Assembly: GCA_003602285.1 (NCBI GenBank)
Contig: QZVU01000003.1
Location: 434,001-498,000 of the forward strand
DNA: 64,000 bases
Direction: 5' to 3'
DNA from: Arthrobacter frigidicola
GTDB taxonomy: Bacteria; Actinomycetota; Actinomycetes; Actinomycetales; Micrococcaceae
Shown here: one piece after another, positions 29,401 to 44,400 of the stretch
Numbering within the stretch: position 1 is the first letter of the stretch
Layout: each line of letters starts with the position of its first letter
Notes under the pieces: model-generated
What the model was told of the DNA's origin: nothing
Database searches by the model: none
Seen by the model: only the letters and a program-made list of their open reading frames with translations
Translations under genes and position numbers: made by a program

Positions 29401-32400
29401 ACGACCGCCTCAACTTCGCCCTGGCCGTGGAGTTCAACGCCGGCGTCGGGGTGTCCTGGTACCCGGTGATGGGCTCGCTCGCCCGCCTGACCAAGACACC
29501 GCGGGCGGCCCTGTGGCCCTCCTACGGCGGACTGCTCGGTGCCACCCTGATCGCGCAGATCGTCGGCATGGCTGCGGCCCTGACCCTCGGGGACTCCGAC
29601 CCGACGGTCTGGATGCTTCCCTTCGGCGGACCCCTGCTCGGCGCCTTCATCCTGCTGTTCATCGCCTTCGCCAACATCACCAGCACCTCCTCCATCGTCT
29701 ACTCCACGGTGCTTGCCCTCCGGCAGGCCAGCGGAAACCTGCTTTCGCGGGTGCGGTGGGCGTGGCTGTGCGCCGCGTTCTTCGTCCTGCCGGCCATCCT
29801 CGCCTTCTTCCCGGGCTTCATGTACGAGCAGTTCATGGTTTTCGTGACCCTCAGCGGGGCCTTCCTCGCCCCGATGTGCGGAGCGATCATCGCCGACTAC
29901 TTCGTGCTGCGCCGCCAGCGGGTCGAACTCGAGCACCTCTACCGGCACCGCAGCGACAGCGTCTACCACTTCTCCGGCGGGATCAACTGGGCCGGGCTGG
30001 GGGCGGTGGCGGCCGGAGCCGTCTTCTACCTGGTGATCTACAACCCCGTTACGCTCACCACCCTGCCGGTCTTCAGCTACATCACCGCCTCCCTGCCCTC
30101 TGCCATCGTCGGGGCCGTCGTCTACTACGCACTCGCCCGCGTTCTGTATGTCCGCCGGGGTATCGGCGGCTACGCATCCGCCGCGGCGAAGATTGAGGAA
30201 CGCGCATGAGCCGCCTCTCCCGCGCTGCGGTACACCGGGCCGGTACGCGGAACCTCGACCTGACCAGTGTCGAGGTGGCCGACCCCGGCCCGGGAACCGT
30301 CCTGGTCCGCATGGGAGCCTCGGGGGTCTGCGGGTCGGACCGCCATGTGCTCGACGGCGACTGGACCTTGCCCTCCCCCACCGTGATGGGCCACGAAGGG
30401 GCCGGCACCGTCGAGGCGGTCGGCGAGGGCGTCACCGACGTCGCCGTCGGCGATTCCGTCATCCTCTCCTGGTTCTACCCCTGCCGGCGCTGCACGGCCT
30501 GCGTCTCGGGGAGGTCCTACGTGTGCACGGGCAGCCGGTCGGAGGAGTGCCTGCTGCCGGACGGCAGCACCCCGCTCTCCCTCGACGGCGCGAGGGCGTT
30601 CCCGTACCTGAGCGTCGGTTCGATGAGCGAGTACGCAGTGGTCCCCGAGGCAGGCGCCATCCGCATCCCGAGGGAGGTGCCCTTCGACGTCGCGAGCCTC
30701 ATCGGCTGCTCCGTCGCGACCGGCTTCGGTGCTGTTGTGAACGACGCCGGGGTGGAGGCCGGGACCTCGGCCGTCGTGGTGGGGACCGGAGGGGTTGGCC
30801 TCTCGATCATCATGGCGCTGCAGCTCGTCGGCGCGAATCCGATCATCGCCGTGGACCTGAGCGAGGAAAAGCTCGTGGCGGCGAAGGCCTTCGGCGCCAC
30901 CCATACCTTGACGCCCTCGGACGGGCTCGCTGAGGAGATCCACCGGCTGACGAGCGGTGGGGCTGCGTACGCCTTCGAGGCGATCGGGCGGGTCTCGACC
31001 ATCGAGTCCCTTCCGTCACTGATCGCGGCCGGGGGCAAGGCTGTGATCGTTGGCCTTCCTCCCGAGGACTCCCCCATCTCCATCGACGCGCTGGCGCTAG
31101 CCGAGAGCGGAAAGTCCCTCATCGGGTCCAACTATGGTTCTACGGTGCCCGGCCGGGATTTCCCCCGCCTCGCCGGACTGTACCTCGCGGGGCGCCTGCC
31201 CGTTGATCGGCTCATCTCGCATCGGATTAAGCTGAACGAGGTCAATGAGGCCTTCGAGGCGATGCGCCGGGGCGAGCGGGCCCGGAGCGTAATCGTGTTC
31301 TAGGACTGCCGGCGGGCCTTCCGCCGGTACGGATGACGGCGGGCCTTCCGCCGGTACGGATGACGGCGGAGGTGCGGCAGCGCACCCCAGGACGGGAGGG
31401 ACCATGGGGCGTCCACGCCAGGCGATCCTGTCGCCCGAGAAGATCTACCGGGCAGCCCTTGAGCTGGTTGACGAATTTGGGGACTTCACCCTGCCCGGCC
31501 TGGCGCAGCGGCTGAACGTCAGCCCATCCTCCATCTACCACCACGTCCAGGGACGTCCGGAGATCATTAACGGCATCCGTTCAGTCATTGGGTCGGACGC
31601 GCTGGCGTCGGGTGATTTCTTCAGCGCCGGACCGGCCTGGCAGGACCGCGCCGCGGCGTGGGCGCGCAGCTACCGCAGCGCGCTGGGCCAGCACGCCAAG
31701 GCCATCCCGCTGCTGGTCGGCGAGGCAGTGACGGACAAGGCCACCCTCGATATCTATGAAGAGCTCGCCGCCCTGTTGGCCGGGGCTGGCTTTGGGCCAA
31801 ATCACGTGGTCGTCGCCGTCACGGCGCTCGACAGCTTTCTGCTGGGGTCCGCCCTGGACTGGGCGTCCCCGGAGTCGGCGTGGGTGGCCGATCCCGCTGC
31901 GCAGCCCGCTCTCCACGAAGCCTTCGCCCAGGCCTCCCTTGAGGGACGGCGCTCCGACCTCGGATTCGAGGTCGGAGTGAGGGCGATCATCACTCAGCTG
32001 GAGACGCTCCTGCCCGAACGCCAGCGGGCGGCCACCAGTAGGTGACCGCCCGCCGTCGTTCGATGATGACGCGTTCGATGATAAAGCGTTCGATGGTGAA
32101 GCGTCGGATGCGCCATCGCGCGGTGTTCCCGCAGTCGAGTGTTTAGGCCTCCGCGACAACCCACGCGGTGGTGTCGGTGGGAAGCTTCCCGTCAGCCAGG
32201 GGCGCGCTGCTCACAACCACCCGGCCCGCCGGCAGGTCAACCGGGTCGGCGCCGAAGTTGGTCACCGAGTGCCAGCCGCCGGAGCGGGTGAAGTGAAGGA
32301 CCTCCCGTGCCGAGGGAACCCAGTCGAGCTGCTCGGTGGTCTGGAGTTCCCGGCGCAGTGCCAGGGCACGGCGGTAGAGGTTCAGGGTGGAGTCCCCGCC

Positions 32401-35400
32401 CTCCTCCTGCACCTCGACGGCGGAGTCGGAGAACCAGTCCGGCTGCGGCAGGTGGGCCGTGTGTCCCCCGAAGCCGAAGGAGGGCCCGTCGGCGGTCCAG
32501 GGCAGCGGCACCCGGCACCCGTCGCGGCCGACCTCGACGCCCGGGTTGCGGAAGAACGTCGGGTCCTGGCGCGCCTCGTCGGCGATATCGGCCACCTCGT
32601 GCAGGCCCAGCTCCTCACCCTGGTACAGGTAGGCCGAGCCGGGCAGCCCGAACATCAGCAGGGACGCGGCGCGGGCGCGCCGGAGGCCGCGTTCAGCGTC
32701 CAGCTCCGGGGTGGTTCCACCGCTGAGGAGCCAGTCGATGCCGGTGGGCTTCCCGTCGCCGGCCGGGGGCAGTCCGTAGCGCGTGGCGTGGCGGACCACG
32801 TCGTGGTTGGAGAAGACCCAGGTCGAGGAGGCGCCGGAGTTCTCGGCCTCGGTGAGGTTGGTGGTGATGATGCTGCGGAACTGGCCGGGGTTCCAGTCGG
32901 CGCGCAGCAGATCGAAGTTGAACGCCTGGCCGAGCCCGTCGGGGCTGGCATAGCGGGCCCGCCGGGTCGCGTGGACCCAGGCCTCGGCGACGGCGGTGCG
33001 CGGCGGGTCGTACTCGTTGAACACCCGGCGCCATTCGGTGTAGATCTCGTGGACCTCGTCGCGGTCCCAGAAGGGGTGCTCGCCGTTGAGGTTTTCGTCC
33101 TCGGCGCCCAGTTCGGCCTTCGAGGGAAGCGGGTCGGTGAGGTTCTTGGTCAGCGCGTGCGCCACGTCCACCCGGAAGCCGTCGACACCGCGGTCGGACC
33201 AGAAGCGCAGCGTCTTCAGGAAGTCATCGCGCACCTCCCGGTTGTCCCAGTTGAGGTCCGGCTGCTCCGGAGCGAAGAGGTGAAGGTACCACTGGCCGTC
33301 CTCGGTGCGGTCCCAGGCGGGCCCGCCGAACACGGACTCCCAGTCCGAGGGCGGCTCCGAGCCGTCCGGGCCCTTGCCGTCGCGGAAGATGTAGCGCTCC
33401 CGGGCCGGTGATCCCTTCGGTGAGGCCAGGGCCTCACGGAACCACTCGTGCCGGTTGGAGGTGTGGTTGGGCACGATGTCGGCGATGAGCTTGATCCCGG
33501 CCCCGTGCAGGGCGGCGACCAGTTCATCGAAGTCCTCGAGGGTTCCGAGCTTCGGGTCGACGTTGCGGTAGTCATCGACGTCGTAGCCGCCGTCGGCCAG
33601 GGCCGAGGGGTAGAACGGGCTGAGCCACACGGCGTCCACGCCCAGGGACAACAGGTACGGAACCCTCGAGGTGATGCCCTTGATGTCACCCAGACCGTCG
33701 CCGTTGGAGTCGGCGAAGCTGCGGGGGTAGATCTGGTAGACGGCGGCCTGGCGCCACCAGTTGGGATCCGACATGGAGCCGGTCTGTGCGGAAAGTTCGG
33801 CGGTGCTTGTAGCCACGGCGGGGTTTCCTTTCGGTGTCTGGTGAGAGTTTATTTGGTCGAGCCGCGCATGACGCCGGAGACAACCCAGCGCTGGGCGAAC
33901 AGGTAGACGAGCAGCAGCGGCGCCAGGGCCAGCAAATAGGAGGCGAAGGCCACCGGGTAGTTGGTGTTGAACTGGCCCTGGAAGATGAACTGGGCCAGCG
34001 GGAGGGTCTGGGCGGCCGGGTCCGAGAGGATCACCAGGGGCAGCAGGAAGTCATTCCACGCCCACAGGCAGGTGAGGATGCCCACGGTGGCGTTCATCGG
34101 CCCAAGCAGCGGGAAGATGATGCGCCAGAAGATCGTCCAGGTGCTGGCACCGTCGGTGAGGGCGGCCTCCTCCAGCTCGAGCGGGATCGAGCGGATGTAG
34201 GCCACGTAGACGAAGATGTTGAACGAGAGTCCGTACACCGTGTAGAGCAGGATCAGGCCGAGCTGGTTATCGAGACCCAGGATCGCGGTTTCCTTGACCA
34301 CCGAGAGCAGGATGATCGGGAACGGTACGAAGAGGGCGGCGATGAAGTACAGGTAGAGGCCCTTGAAGAACTTCCGGTGAAGGTTCCGGGCGATGGCGTA
34401 GGCGACCATCGAGTTCGTCAGGAGCGTCAGCAGCACCGCCCCGACCGTCACCAGCGCGATGTTCAGCAGCGCCCGCGGGAACTTGACCGTGGTCCACGCC
34501 TCGGCGAAGTTTTCCCAGCGGGCACCGACGGGCAGTTCGAACCCGGTGCCGCCGAGCTGGTCAGGTGTCTTCAGTGCAGTGACGACGGCGAGGTACAACG
34601 GGATGAGCACCGTCAGGGAACAGACCGCGACGAGTGCGGTGAGCCACCAGTTGATCTTCGCGCGGTCGCGCCGCAGAGCCCTGGGGGCGGGCCCGGATGG
34701 GGCAGAGGTACGTGGCGCTGCCGATTCGGCTGTAGCTGTCATTAGAACGAAGCCTCCCTGCGCTGCAGGATGCGCAGCTGGACGAATGAGATGGCGATGA
34801 TGACGATGAGGTAGATCACGGCATTGGCGGTCTGATAGCCGTATTCGCCGCCCTCAAACCCGCCACGGTAGATGAGCAGGGAGATCGATTCCGTCGACGT
34901 GCCCGGTCCGCCGGCGGTCAGGGAGACGATCTGGTCGAACACCTGCAGGAAGTTCTTCAGGGACAGAACCATGTTGATGGTGAAGAACGCCCCGATGAGG
35001 GGGAAGGTGATGGACCGGAACTGCCGCCATGAGGAGGCGCCGTCGAGCGAGGCCGCCTCGTACAGCTCACCGCCGATGGTCTGCAGCCCGGCCAGGTAGA
35101 TGATGATGTTGAAGGCGGCCGCCTGCCAGACGGAGAGGATCACCACGCCGATCCAGGCCGTATCGGCGCCGGCGAGGATGCTCGTGGTCAGGGCATTGAT
35201 CCCGAGCGCCTCGGCGATCGCCGGGACGGAGTTGGAGAACAGGTAGTTGAAGACGTATCCGACGATGAGGATCGACAGGATGTTCGGGATGAAGAAGATC
35301 CCGCGGAAGCCCGTCTTGAACTTGATCCGCCCGTTGAGGGCGATGGCCACGGCCAGGGAGATGACGTTAACCGCGATGGTCGACACGATCGCGAACAGGA

Positions 35401-38400
35401 AGGTGAACCCGTAGGCGTTGAGGATCCGGTCGTCGCGGAAGAGGTTGATGTAGTTGCTCAGCCCGACGAAGGACCACTCACCGTAGCCGGCGTAGTTGGT
35501 GAAGCTGAAGTAGATTCCGCTCAGCAGCGGCACGGTGTGGAACACCGCGAAGATCACCAGCGCCGGGAGGACCATGAAGTAAAAGACCCGGGGAGTCTTG
35601 CGGCCGACGTTCGGCCGTGTCAGCGTGCTCATGGCTTGTCCTTCTCATTGCTGATGGTGCGGGCGGCAATCTTGTTCCACTCGTTGTCCAGTGATGCGAG
35701 GAGGTCCTCGGTGCTCCCTCCGAGGGCGAACTCCTGGAGCAGCGGCGCCAGCGGCAGGCTCGAGGGGATCTGGTGGTCGATGAAGCCGATCAGTCGTCCC
35801 TCAGTGAAGTAGGGGGCGAGCCCCTCGAGCGCCGGATCCTCATTGGGCGGGCTGGTCTTCAGGGGTGAGAAGGCGCTCTGCTCCTTCGCGTAGGCCTCGA
35901 CGACCTCCTGGGAGAGGAGGAACTCCGTGAACCTGCGTGCCTCCTCGGGGTGCTCGGTGTCGCGTCCGATGGAGATCCCGACGTCGACGCCGGAGACGAC
36001 GACGGTCTCGGCGGGGTCGTTGGTGGCGGGGTAGGGGAACGAGCCGATATTGGCGTCGGGGTTCGCGGCCCGGATAGCCGGGATCGCATAGCTGCCCTGG
36101 AGGTACATCGCCGCCTCGCCGGCGCCGAAGGCCGCATTGCCGGCGTTGTAGTCCCTGCTCGGCGCATCGGGCTGGCCGTAGGAGAACAGCGTCTTCAGTT
36201 TCTCCGCCGCTTCCGGGTAGTCCTTGGAGAACGACACCTTGCCGTCCTTGGACTTTAGGTCCTCGAAGAAGCCCTCGGGCTGGAGGGCGCCGCCGAGGTT
36301 CACGAAGGCCGGCCCAACGGTCCAGGCGTCCTTGAGCGTGGTGTAAAACGGGGTCACACCGTTGGCCTTGAAGGTTTCGGCCGCCTCGATCAGCTCATCC
36401 CAGGTCCGGGGAGGGTCCACGTCGTACTTGGCGAAGATGTCCTTGTTGTACAGGATGCCGCTGGCGTTGCTGGAGAACGGCAGCGCGTTGACCTCAGAGG
36501 GAGTGCGGGAGCCGAGTTCCTGGACGATGTCCTTGACCGCCGGAAGCACGGTGTCGGCTGCTGGATGGTCGCTGAGGTCGGCGAAGACGCCCGCCTCCGC
36601 GAGCTTGCCGTAGTTGCCGTTGGTGTTGAGGGTCAGGACGTCCGGTGTCTTGTTCTTCACCAGGAGCGTGCGGATGGCGGTGTCGGCATTGGGCACATGG
36701 TTCTGCACCACGTTGATGCCGGGATTCTGGGCTTCGAACTCGCTGATGATCTTGTCGAAACTGCCGACGGCTTCCGGTTTGAACTGGAAGAAATCGAGGG
36801 TCACGACGTCGGTGTCGGTGGGCGCGCAGGCGGACAGCATCAGCGCTGTCGCGGCCGCGGTGGCGAAAAGCTTCGCTCGAACCCGGCGCTGTATAAACAT
36901 GTGATTATTTTTACCTTGAAATAAAGTAGAGTGTCAAAAGGCCCTCGAACACCCATCCGGGGTCTTCCTGCGTAGTTCTTGGGCGGTGTTACAGTTACGG
37001 TGAAAATAATCACGGAATCTCCGGAGGCGGCCATGGAATCAGTCCTCGCTCTCTCCCCGGACAGTCCCGTCCGCAGCATCGCGCGCGAGGTGCTGATCCA
37101 CGGCCCGATTTCGAGGTCCAACCTGGCCTCCCGCCTCGGCCTCTCGGGCGCGAGCCTCACCCGGCTCAGCAAACCGCTGCTCGACGCCGGGGTGGTGCGC
37201 GAGAGGAACGAATTGGTCCCCGGCGGAGTCGGCCGCCCGACACGCCCGCTCGAGATCGTTCCGGAGGCCCACCGGTTCGTCGGCATCAAGCTCAGCGGCA
37301 CGAGTGCGGCGGGCGTTGCGACGAACCTCCGCTCGGACTCCCTCGGCACGGCCGAGAGGCTCCTGCCGAGCCATGACGTCGCCGACGTGGTTTCGACGAT
37401 CCTGGCGGTCATCGAGGACCTTGGCGGCGCCTCGCAGTTCAGCGGCGTCGGCATCAGCATCGGCGGAAAGCTCAGCGCTGACGGTGTCGTGGTCCGCGCA
37501 CCGTTCCTCGGCTGGCGGGACGTGCCCCTGGCGCAGTTGATCGAGGCCGAGGTCGCGGTTCCGGTCGCGGTTGAGAACGACGTCGTTGCCCTCACCATGG
37601 CCGAACACTGGTTCGGTGGCGGACGCGGGGAAACCGACTTCGCCGTCCTCACCGTCGGCGCCGGCGTGGGGTACGGGCTGGTGCTCAACGACACCGTCAT
37701 CGCGCCACCGGATGCCGGCCTCGGCCTCCTGGGCCACTACCCGCTCGACCCATCGGGCCCCCTGTGCTTTGAGGGCCACCGCGGGTGTTCCTCGGCCGTC
37801 CTCACCATCCCGGCGATCTGCGCCCAGGTCGCCGCCGCCACGGGCCAGCAGTACCGGTACGAGGACATCCTCGATCTGGCCCGCGCCGGCCATCCCGTTG
37901 CACGGGCGGTGATGGACGCCGCGGGCACCGCCCTGGGAACGCTGATCGCCGCCGTCGGGAACCTCACGATGGTCGACCTCGTGGTGCTCTCCGGGGAGGG
38001 GATGGAACTCGCCGACGTGTCTCCCGAAAAAATCGACGCGGCGATTGCGTACCGCCGGGACCCGGAAGCGACGCCGATCCGGCTGAAGCGCCAGCCGACC
38101 GACTTCGGCGAGTGGGCCCGGGGCGCAGCCGCCGTCGTCATCCAGCGCTCAATCCTCGGCACCCTGCGCTAGTCCCCTGAGTGATCAGCGGCGGGCGGCC
38201 CCCCGACTGGCCGCCCGCCGCTGGCTGTCCTCAGGCCCCGGCCTGCCGCCGGCTCAGCGCCAGCCCGCCGCGGGCGCGACATGCCGAACGATGCTGTCGA
38301 GGAGCGTCGCGTTGTACTCGACGCCGAGCTGGTTCGGGATGGTCAGCAGGACGGTGTCCGCTGCCTGCACCGCCGCATCGGCGGCGAGCTGCGCGGCGAT

Positions 38401-41400
38401 GGCGTCCGGCTCCCCGATGTAGCTCTTGCCGAAGCGGGCCTGGACGCCGCCGAGGTTGCCGACCTGGTCGGTGGCCTCGAGTTGTGCCCTTACCCCGAAG
38501 TAGTAGCGGTCCTCGTCAGTGACCAGGGGGAACACGCTGCGGCTCACCGACACGCGCGGGGTTCCCGCGTGCCCGGCCGAGGCCCACGCTGCGCGGAAGA
38601 CCTCGATCTGCTCGGCCTGGAGCTGGTCGAAGGGAACCCCGGTATCCTCGGTCAGCAGGGTGGAGCTCATGAGGTTCATACCCTGCTCCCCCGACCACTT
38701 CGCGGTGGCCCGGGTGCCCGATCCCCACCAGATGCGTCCACTGAGCCCCGGAGCCTGGGGATCGATGGCCAGCTGCCCTGCCGACCCGGTCATCCGAGGA
38801 TCGGCGTCGGCGACTCCAGCCCCGGCGATCGCGGCCCGGAAGATGGCCGTCTTCCGGCGCGCGTCGTCGGCGTCCGAGAGCCCCTCGGCCGTCACGTAGC
38901 CGAACTTCTCATAGCCGCGCAGGGCCGGTTCGGGTGATCCCCGGCTGACCCCGAGCTGCAGCCGGCCGTTGCTGATCAGATCGGTGACGGCCGCTTCCTC
39001 CGCCATGTACAGGGGGTTCTCGTAACGCATGTCGATGATGCCCGTCCCCAGCTCAATGCGGCTGGTACGGGCCGCCATCGCCGCCAGCAGCGGGAAGGGC
39101 GAGGCGAACTGGGGGGCAAAGTGGTGGACCCGCAGGAACGCGCCGTCGACGCCGACCTCCTCGGCGGCGACCGCGAGCTCCACCATCTGCTGCAGGGCCT
39201 CCCGTGCCGTGGGCACGAGGGAACCCTGGACATCCTGGTAGTGCCCGAAGGACAGAAAACCTATTTTCTTCATGCCCGGGTAGCGTCCCCGGTCCGGCCC
39301 TTATTCCCCGGATCCACTTCCCCGGTTCCACTTCCCCGGCCACTCTTCCCCGGCCACTCTTTCCCTGTCGCTGCCCGGGGTCTCATCCCCGGGGTGCAGG
39401 CCCCTCACATAGTCGGCGGCCTGGTCCACGATCTGCTCAAGGGGCAGGCTCAGGTCGACGGTGACACCGCGCTCGTCCTCCTGCAGGGTCTGCAGTACCT
39501 CGTACTGGGATACCAGCAGCGAGGGCGGCATGAACTGATGGGTGCGGCGCGCCACGCGTTCGGCCACCACCTCCATCGGTCCGTGCGGGTGGACCATCAC
39601 CACGGTCGGCGCGAAGCTGCGCAGCAGGTCGCGGTAGGAGCGCTTCAGCGCAGAGCAGGCCACGACGAGGCCGGAATCCCCGCCCTGCGCGAGCCTCTCC
39701 CCCACGGCCCGCAGCCAGGGCAGTCGTTCGGTGTCGGTGAGGGGCGTGCCTGCCGCCATGAGTTTCCGGTTGTGCTCGGAATGCAGGTCGTCGCCGTCGA
39801 CGAAGTCGGCGCCGAGGCGGGCGGCCAGCAGGGTTCCGACGGTGGTCTTACCGGAGCCCTGCACCCCCATGACAACGACCGGAGGAAGCTGGGGATGCGG
39901 CACGGTTGACCCTTCGTCGGACCGCGGGGTGCGCGGCGGGGAGATGGACGTCTGAGCATTCTACAAAGCGGTGCCCGGATCGCCACAGGTACGGGTGGAG
40001 GAGGGGCCGCCCTAGGATTCAGCTATGACTTCTGAGATGTGGCGGGCGCGCACCGAGTGGCCCCTGGCCGGGGCCGCGGTCCTCTTCCTCCTGATTTATT
40101 CGGTCCAGGTGATTCTGCCGCTGAGTCCGGCCGAGTCCTCCCTGCTGTCCGCCGTGAACTGGGCCATCTGGGCGGTCTTCCTCCTGGACTTCCTGGTGAA
40201 CCTCGCGCTGGCGGAGCGGCGGTGGCGTTGGCTGCTCCGGAACCTCCACGAACTGCTCATCCTTCTCCTGCCCATGCTGCGGCCGCTGCGCCTGCTGCGG
40301 TTGCTGACCCTGCTGCGGGTGCTGAACCGGGCCGGCGGAGACGCCCTCCGGGGCCGGCTGGCGCTCTATGTCCTCGCCTCCGCGGCGATCCTTTCCTATG
40401 CCGGCGCCCTGGCGGTGCTCGATGTGGAGCAGGATAGTCAGGAGGGCAACATCCTCACCATCGGTGATGCCCTCTGGTGGTCCCTGACGACCGTGACCTC
40501 CGTGGGCTATGGGGATCACTTCCCCGTCACGGTGCCCGGCCGGCTGGTTGCCTCGGGCCTCATGGTGCTCGGCATCGCGGTCCTGGGCGTCGTCACCGCC
40601 ACAGTGGCTTCCTGGCTGGTAGAGAGCGTCTCGGCCGGATCGGCCGACGACTCCGCCGACGCCGTGCGGCAGGAACTCGCTGCGGTGCGCGCCCAGCTCG
40701 CCGAACTCACCGACCAGCTCGCAGCCGGGCGCCGGCCGCCGGACTGAGTCCGGCGGGGGTGAACGGCGGGGGTGGACGGCGGGGGTGGAGACCGGGTTGG
40801 ATGAGGCCGGCGGGACGCGCTCGGGCGTGCGAAGCGGTACGCCGACGGAGGCTGAACTAGCCTGAGACGGGCTTGCCGGTCAGCAGTTCTCCGGCGAGCC
40901 GCCCCAGCTCATCCTGGGTGACCAGGTCGGGCTCAGTGGTTCCGATCTGCTGGGCCGACGCAACGGTGGCGCCCTCCCTGGCCAGAACCCCGATGATGTA
41001 CATGGTCTGACCGGTGGGCAGGGCCTGGGCCATCAGGAAGGACACCGTTTCTCCACCCACCGGATCGATGGGCAGTTCCTCCATGGTGACCGAGACCGTC
41101 TGGCCTTCGATGGTCATGGTGAATTCCGTACACCCCGACGTGTTGATGTCCAGGCTCTGCGCCAAGAGGTCCGGATTGTCATTGGACGCGAGGGACACCA
41201 CGGTGATCGAACCGGCTGGGTCGGGGATGCCGATCCCCGCAGCCGCCGCAGCGTCCTCGGGGATCTGCTGCAGGCTCTTGTTCGCCATCTCCGCGCATGC
41301 CGCCGGCTCGATCACGGCCGCGTCGAGTCCCATTCTGACCAGATCCATCCCTGCCGCCTGCTGATCCGGCGGAACCGGAGTAAACGGCCGGCCCTGGGCA

Positions 41401-44400
41401 TCCAGGAGCCCGGCTACGCGTGCCTCAAGTTCCGCCGGCGGCAGCACTTCGGGTGCGACGGGCGGCTTGGCCGGAGCGGTCGATGCAGGGACTGTCGGCT
41501 CTGGGGCCGCAGAGACGGGCCGGGTGGGATCCGGCGAGGCGACGGATTTGGCTGGAGAACCCTCCGCCTCCGCCCCGGGGCCGGGGCCGAACACGCCGCA
41601 GCCCGAGAGCAGTGCTCCGACAGTCAACAGGGCGCCTATGCGCGCGCCGATTCTCCCCATGCTCTCCCCCATTGAATCCCCCGGATGCGTCGTAATCAGC
41701 ACAGCGTACACGCAGGGCGTGTCTCCCGCCCGGCTGGTCCACCAAATTCACCGAGGTTCCGGCCGCCCTGCACCGACTGCGTCCGAGCCCAGAGAAAAAA
41801 GTAAGTAGGTGTATTGCTCGATTGTCTAGATAAATGTCATACTCGAATTCTTCGCTGGGGAGTGGATTCACAATCGGTCCATGCGGCAGGACGCAGGCAG
41901 GACCTCCACGAGCCGGGGAGGGTTGGTCCACAAACAGAGCAGGTTTCCATGTCGGGCAACACTCAAGCGACGGGTGCGCATCGTTTAGCATGCGCATGCT
42001 CGGACTCCGGGACCCTGCAGCCGTGACCGCCAACGGCTCAACGACCCCCACTCTGCTCCAGCTCATTGAGGAAGTCGCGGGCGGCAGTGAGCCGGCGTTT
42101 GAGTCGCTCTATGAGCAGACCGTCCGCCGGGTGTACCGAGTGGCCCTGAATGTAATCAAGAACCCGGCGATGACCGCTGAGATTGTTCAGGAAGTCTATC
42201 TGCTCGTCTGGACGTCGGCTGGAAAGTACGATCCCTCCCTCGGCTCACCCCAGACCTGGATCCTCACCCTCGCCCACCGGCGGGCGGTGGACCGCGTCCG
42301 CAGTGAGCAGAGTTCCTCCGAACGCGGTGCGCGCCACGCCCAGGAAATGGGTGCGCTCAAGCACGATTCAATCGACGAGACGGTCCACCGCTCCCTGATG
42401 GCCGAGACGGTCCGCAGGTGCCTCTCCTCGCTGACGGACCACCAGGCCGAGGCCATCCGGCTCGCCTACTACGGCGGCCTGACCTATGTCGAGGTCGCCG
42501 AGGCACTCAACCTCAAGGTCCCCACGGCGAAGTCCCGCATCCAGAGCGGGCTGACGAAACTCCGCCGCACACTCGAGGTCGAAGGCTACGACGCCCACTC
42601 CCGGTAGGCCCCCGCCTACCGAACGCACCGGCCGCCTCCCCGCGCCGACTGCGCCTGGAATGGCGCGATGCGGTAGCTTGGGGTATTCCTGACCCGGTCT
42701 CGATTCACCCCAGGGGGAGCAATGCAGGATGCGCTTATCGATCAGCCCCGCCTGGAGGAGCTTTCCCGCCAGGCCGTGCTGCGCGCTTACGGACTCCCCT
42801 CCAACACCGGGGAAGCAACCTCCGGCGAGGTCTCTCCCCCACCCGAACTGTTGAACCTGGTCCGGCTCGCGGTGCAGATCACCGGAATGGCCTCGGGTGC
42901 CATCAACATCATCACCGCGGACGAGCAGCACACGATCGCCGCGCACGGCATCGAGCCGGAGGTCTGCTCCCGGGAGGACTCGATGTGCTCCAAGGTATTC
43001 CAGTCGGGTGAGATCACAGTGGTGCCCGACGCCACCCGGGACCACCGCTTCGTCAACAATCCCTTCGTCAACGGGGTGAAGTCCAGCATCCGCTCCTACG
43101 CCTCGGTGCCGCTGGTCTCCCCGGCAGGCTCGGCCCTCGGCTCGCTCTGCGTCTTCACGAGCGATCGCCAGGACCTTGATCCGGAGCGCCGTGAGGGCCT
43201 TGAGATTCTCGCAGCGCAGGTCATCGAGGTGCTCGAACTGCAGCTGAGGACCCGGCAGCTCGCCGATGCACTGGCCACCGTCCGGCGCAGCAACGAGGAC
43301 CTCGCCGGGTTCGCGGCCCGGGTCAGCCACGATCTCAAGAATCCACTCACGGCCATCCTTGGCTATGCGGAACTGGGCGAGCAGGACGATTCGGTGTCGG
43401 GTCCCGCTGCAGGCTACCTCCGCATCATCCGGGGAAGCGCCGGCCGGATGCTCGAGACGGTCCAGGAGGTCCTTGACTTCTCCCGGGTCGGTGGAAGCAT
43501 CACGCGGGAGCGGGTCCCACTGGCCGCCGCCGTCTCCGCCGTCCGGCAGGACATCCTGCCGCTGGTGCAGGACTCCGGGGCGGGCATCACCACCGCCGAC
43601 GCCGAGCTGGTCGCCGACCCGACGCTGCTCCGCGCCCTGCTGCAGAACCTCATCGCCAATGCCATCAAGTACTCCCGCCCCGGTACCGCCCCGCGCATCG
43701 CGGTGCTCGCCGAGACCGGTGACGCCCAGGTCCTCACCGTCGTTGACAACGGCAAGGGCATCGCCCCCGAGGACCGCACCCGGGTCCTCGAGCCGCTGGT
43801 ACGGCTGTCCCGCGAGGGCGATCCGCCAGGCACCGGGATCGGCCTTGCGACCTGCGCCCGGATCGCCTCGGCCCATGGCGGGAGCATCTCGATCACCGAC
43901 ACTCCGGGCGGCGGCACAACGGTGAGGGTCGATCTGGGCCCGGCCGGTCCCCTCGGCGCCTCAGGCCCTGCCGGAACGGCGCCGAGGGGCAGGGCCTAGG
44001 GCAGCTTCACCGCCAGCACGTTGCACCGGGCCGACAGCAGGATCGTCTGCGCGGTGGAGCCCATGATGAGCTTGCCAACCGGCGTGCGGTGCCGCAGCCC
44101 GATCACCAGGAGTTCGGCGTTCAGGCTTTCGGCGGCCTCGAGGACCTCCTCGGCCGCCGTGGCGTCCGAGGTGCCGTGCCGGATCTCGTATTTCACATTC
44201 GAGGCCGCCAGTTTCCCCTCAAGCCGGGACACATCCGTGTCATCGGCGTAGCCGGGGTCAACGAGCCGGTCCGCACGGGTGGTGTTCACCACCACCAGCC
44301 CGGCGTCCCGTCGCCGCGCCTCGTGGATCGCCTCCTCCACCGCTGCGTCTCCGAGGGCGTTGGGCACGTAGCCGACAACGATGGTGCTCATGGGCCTTCC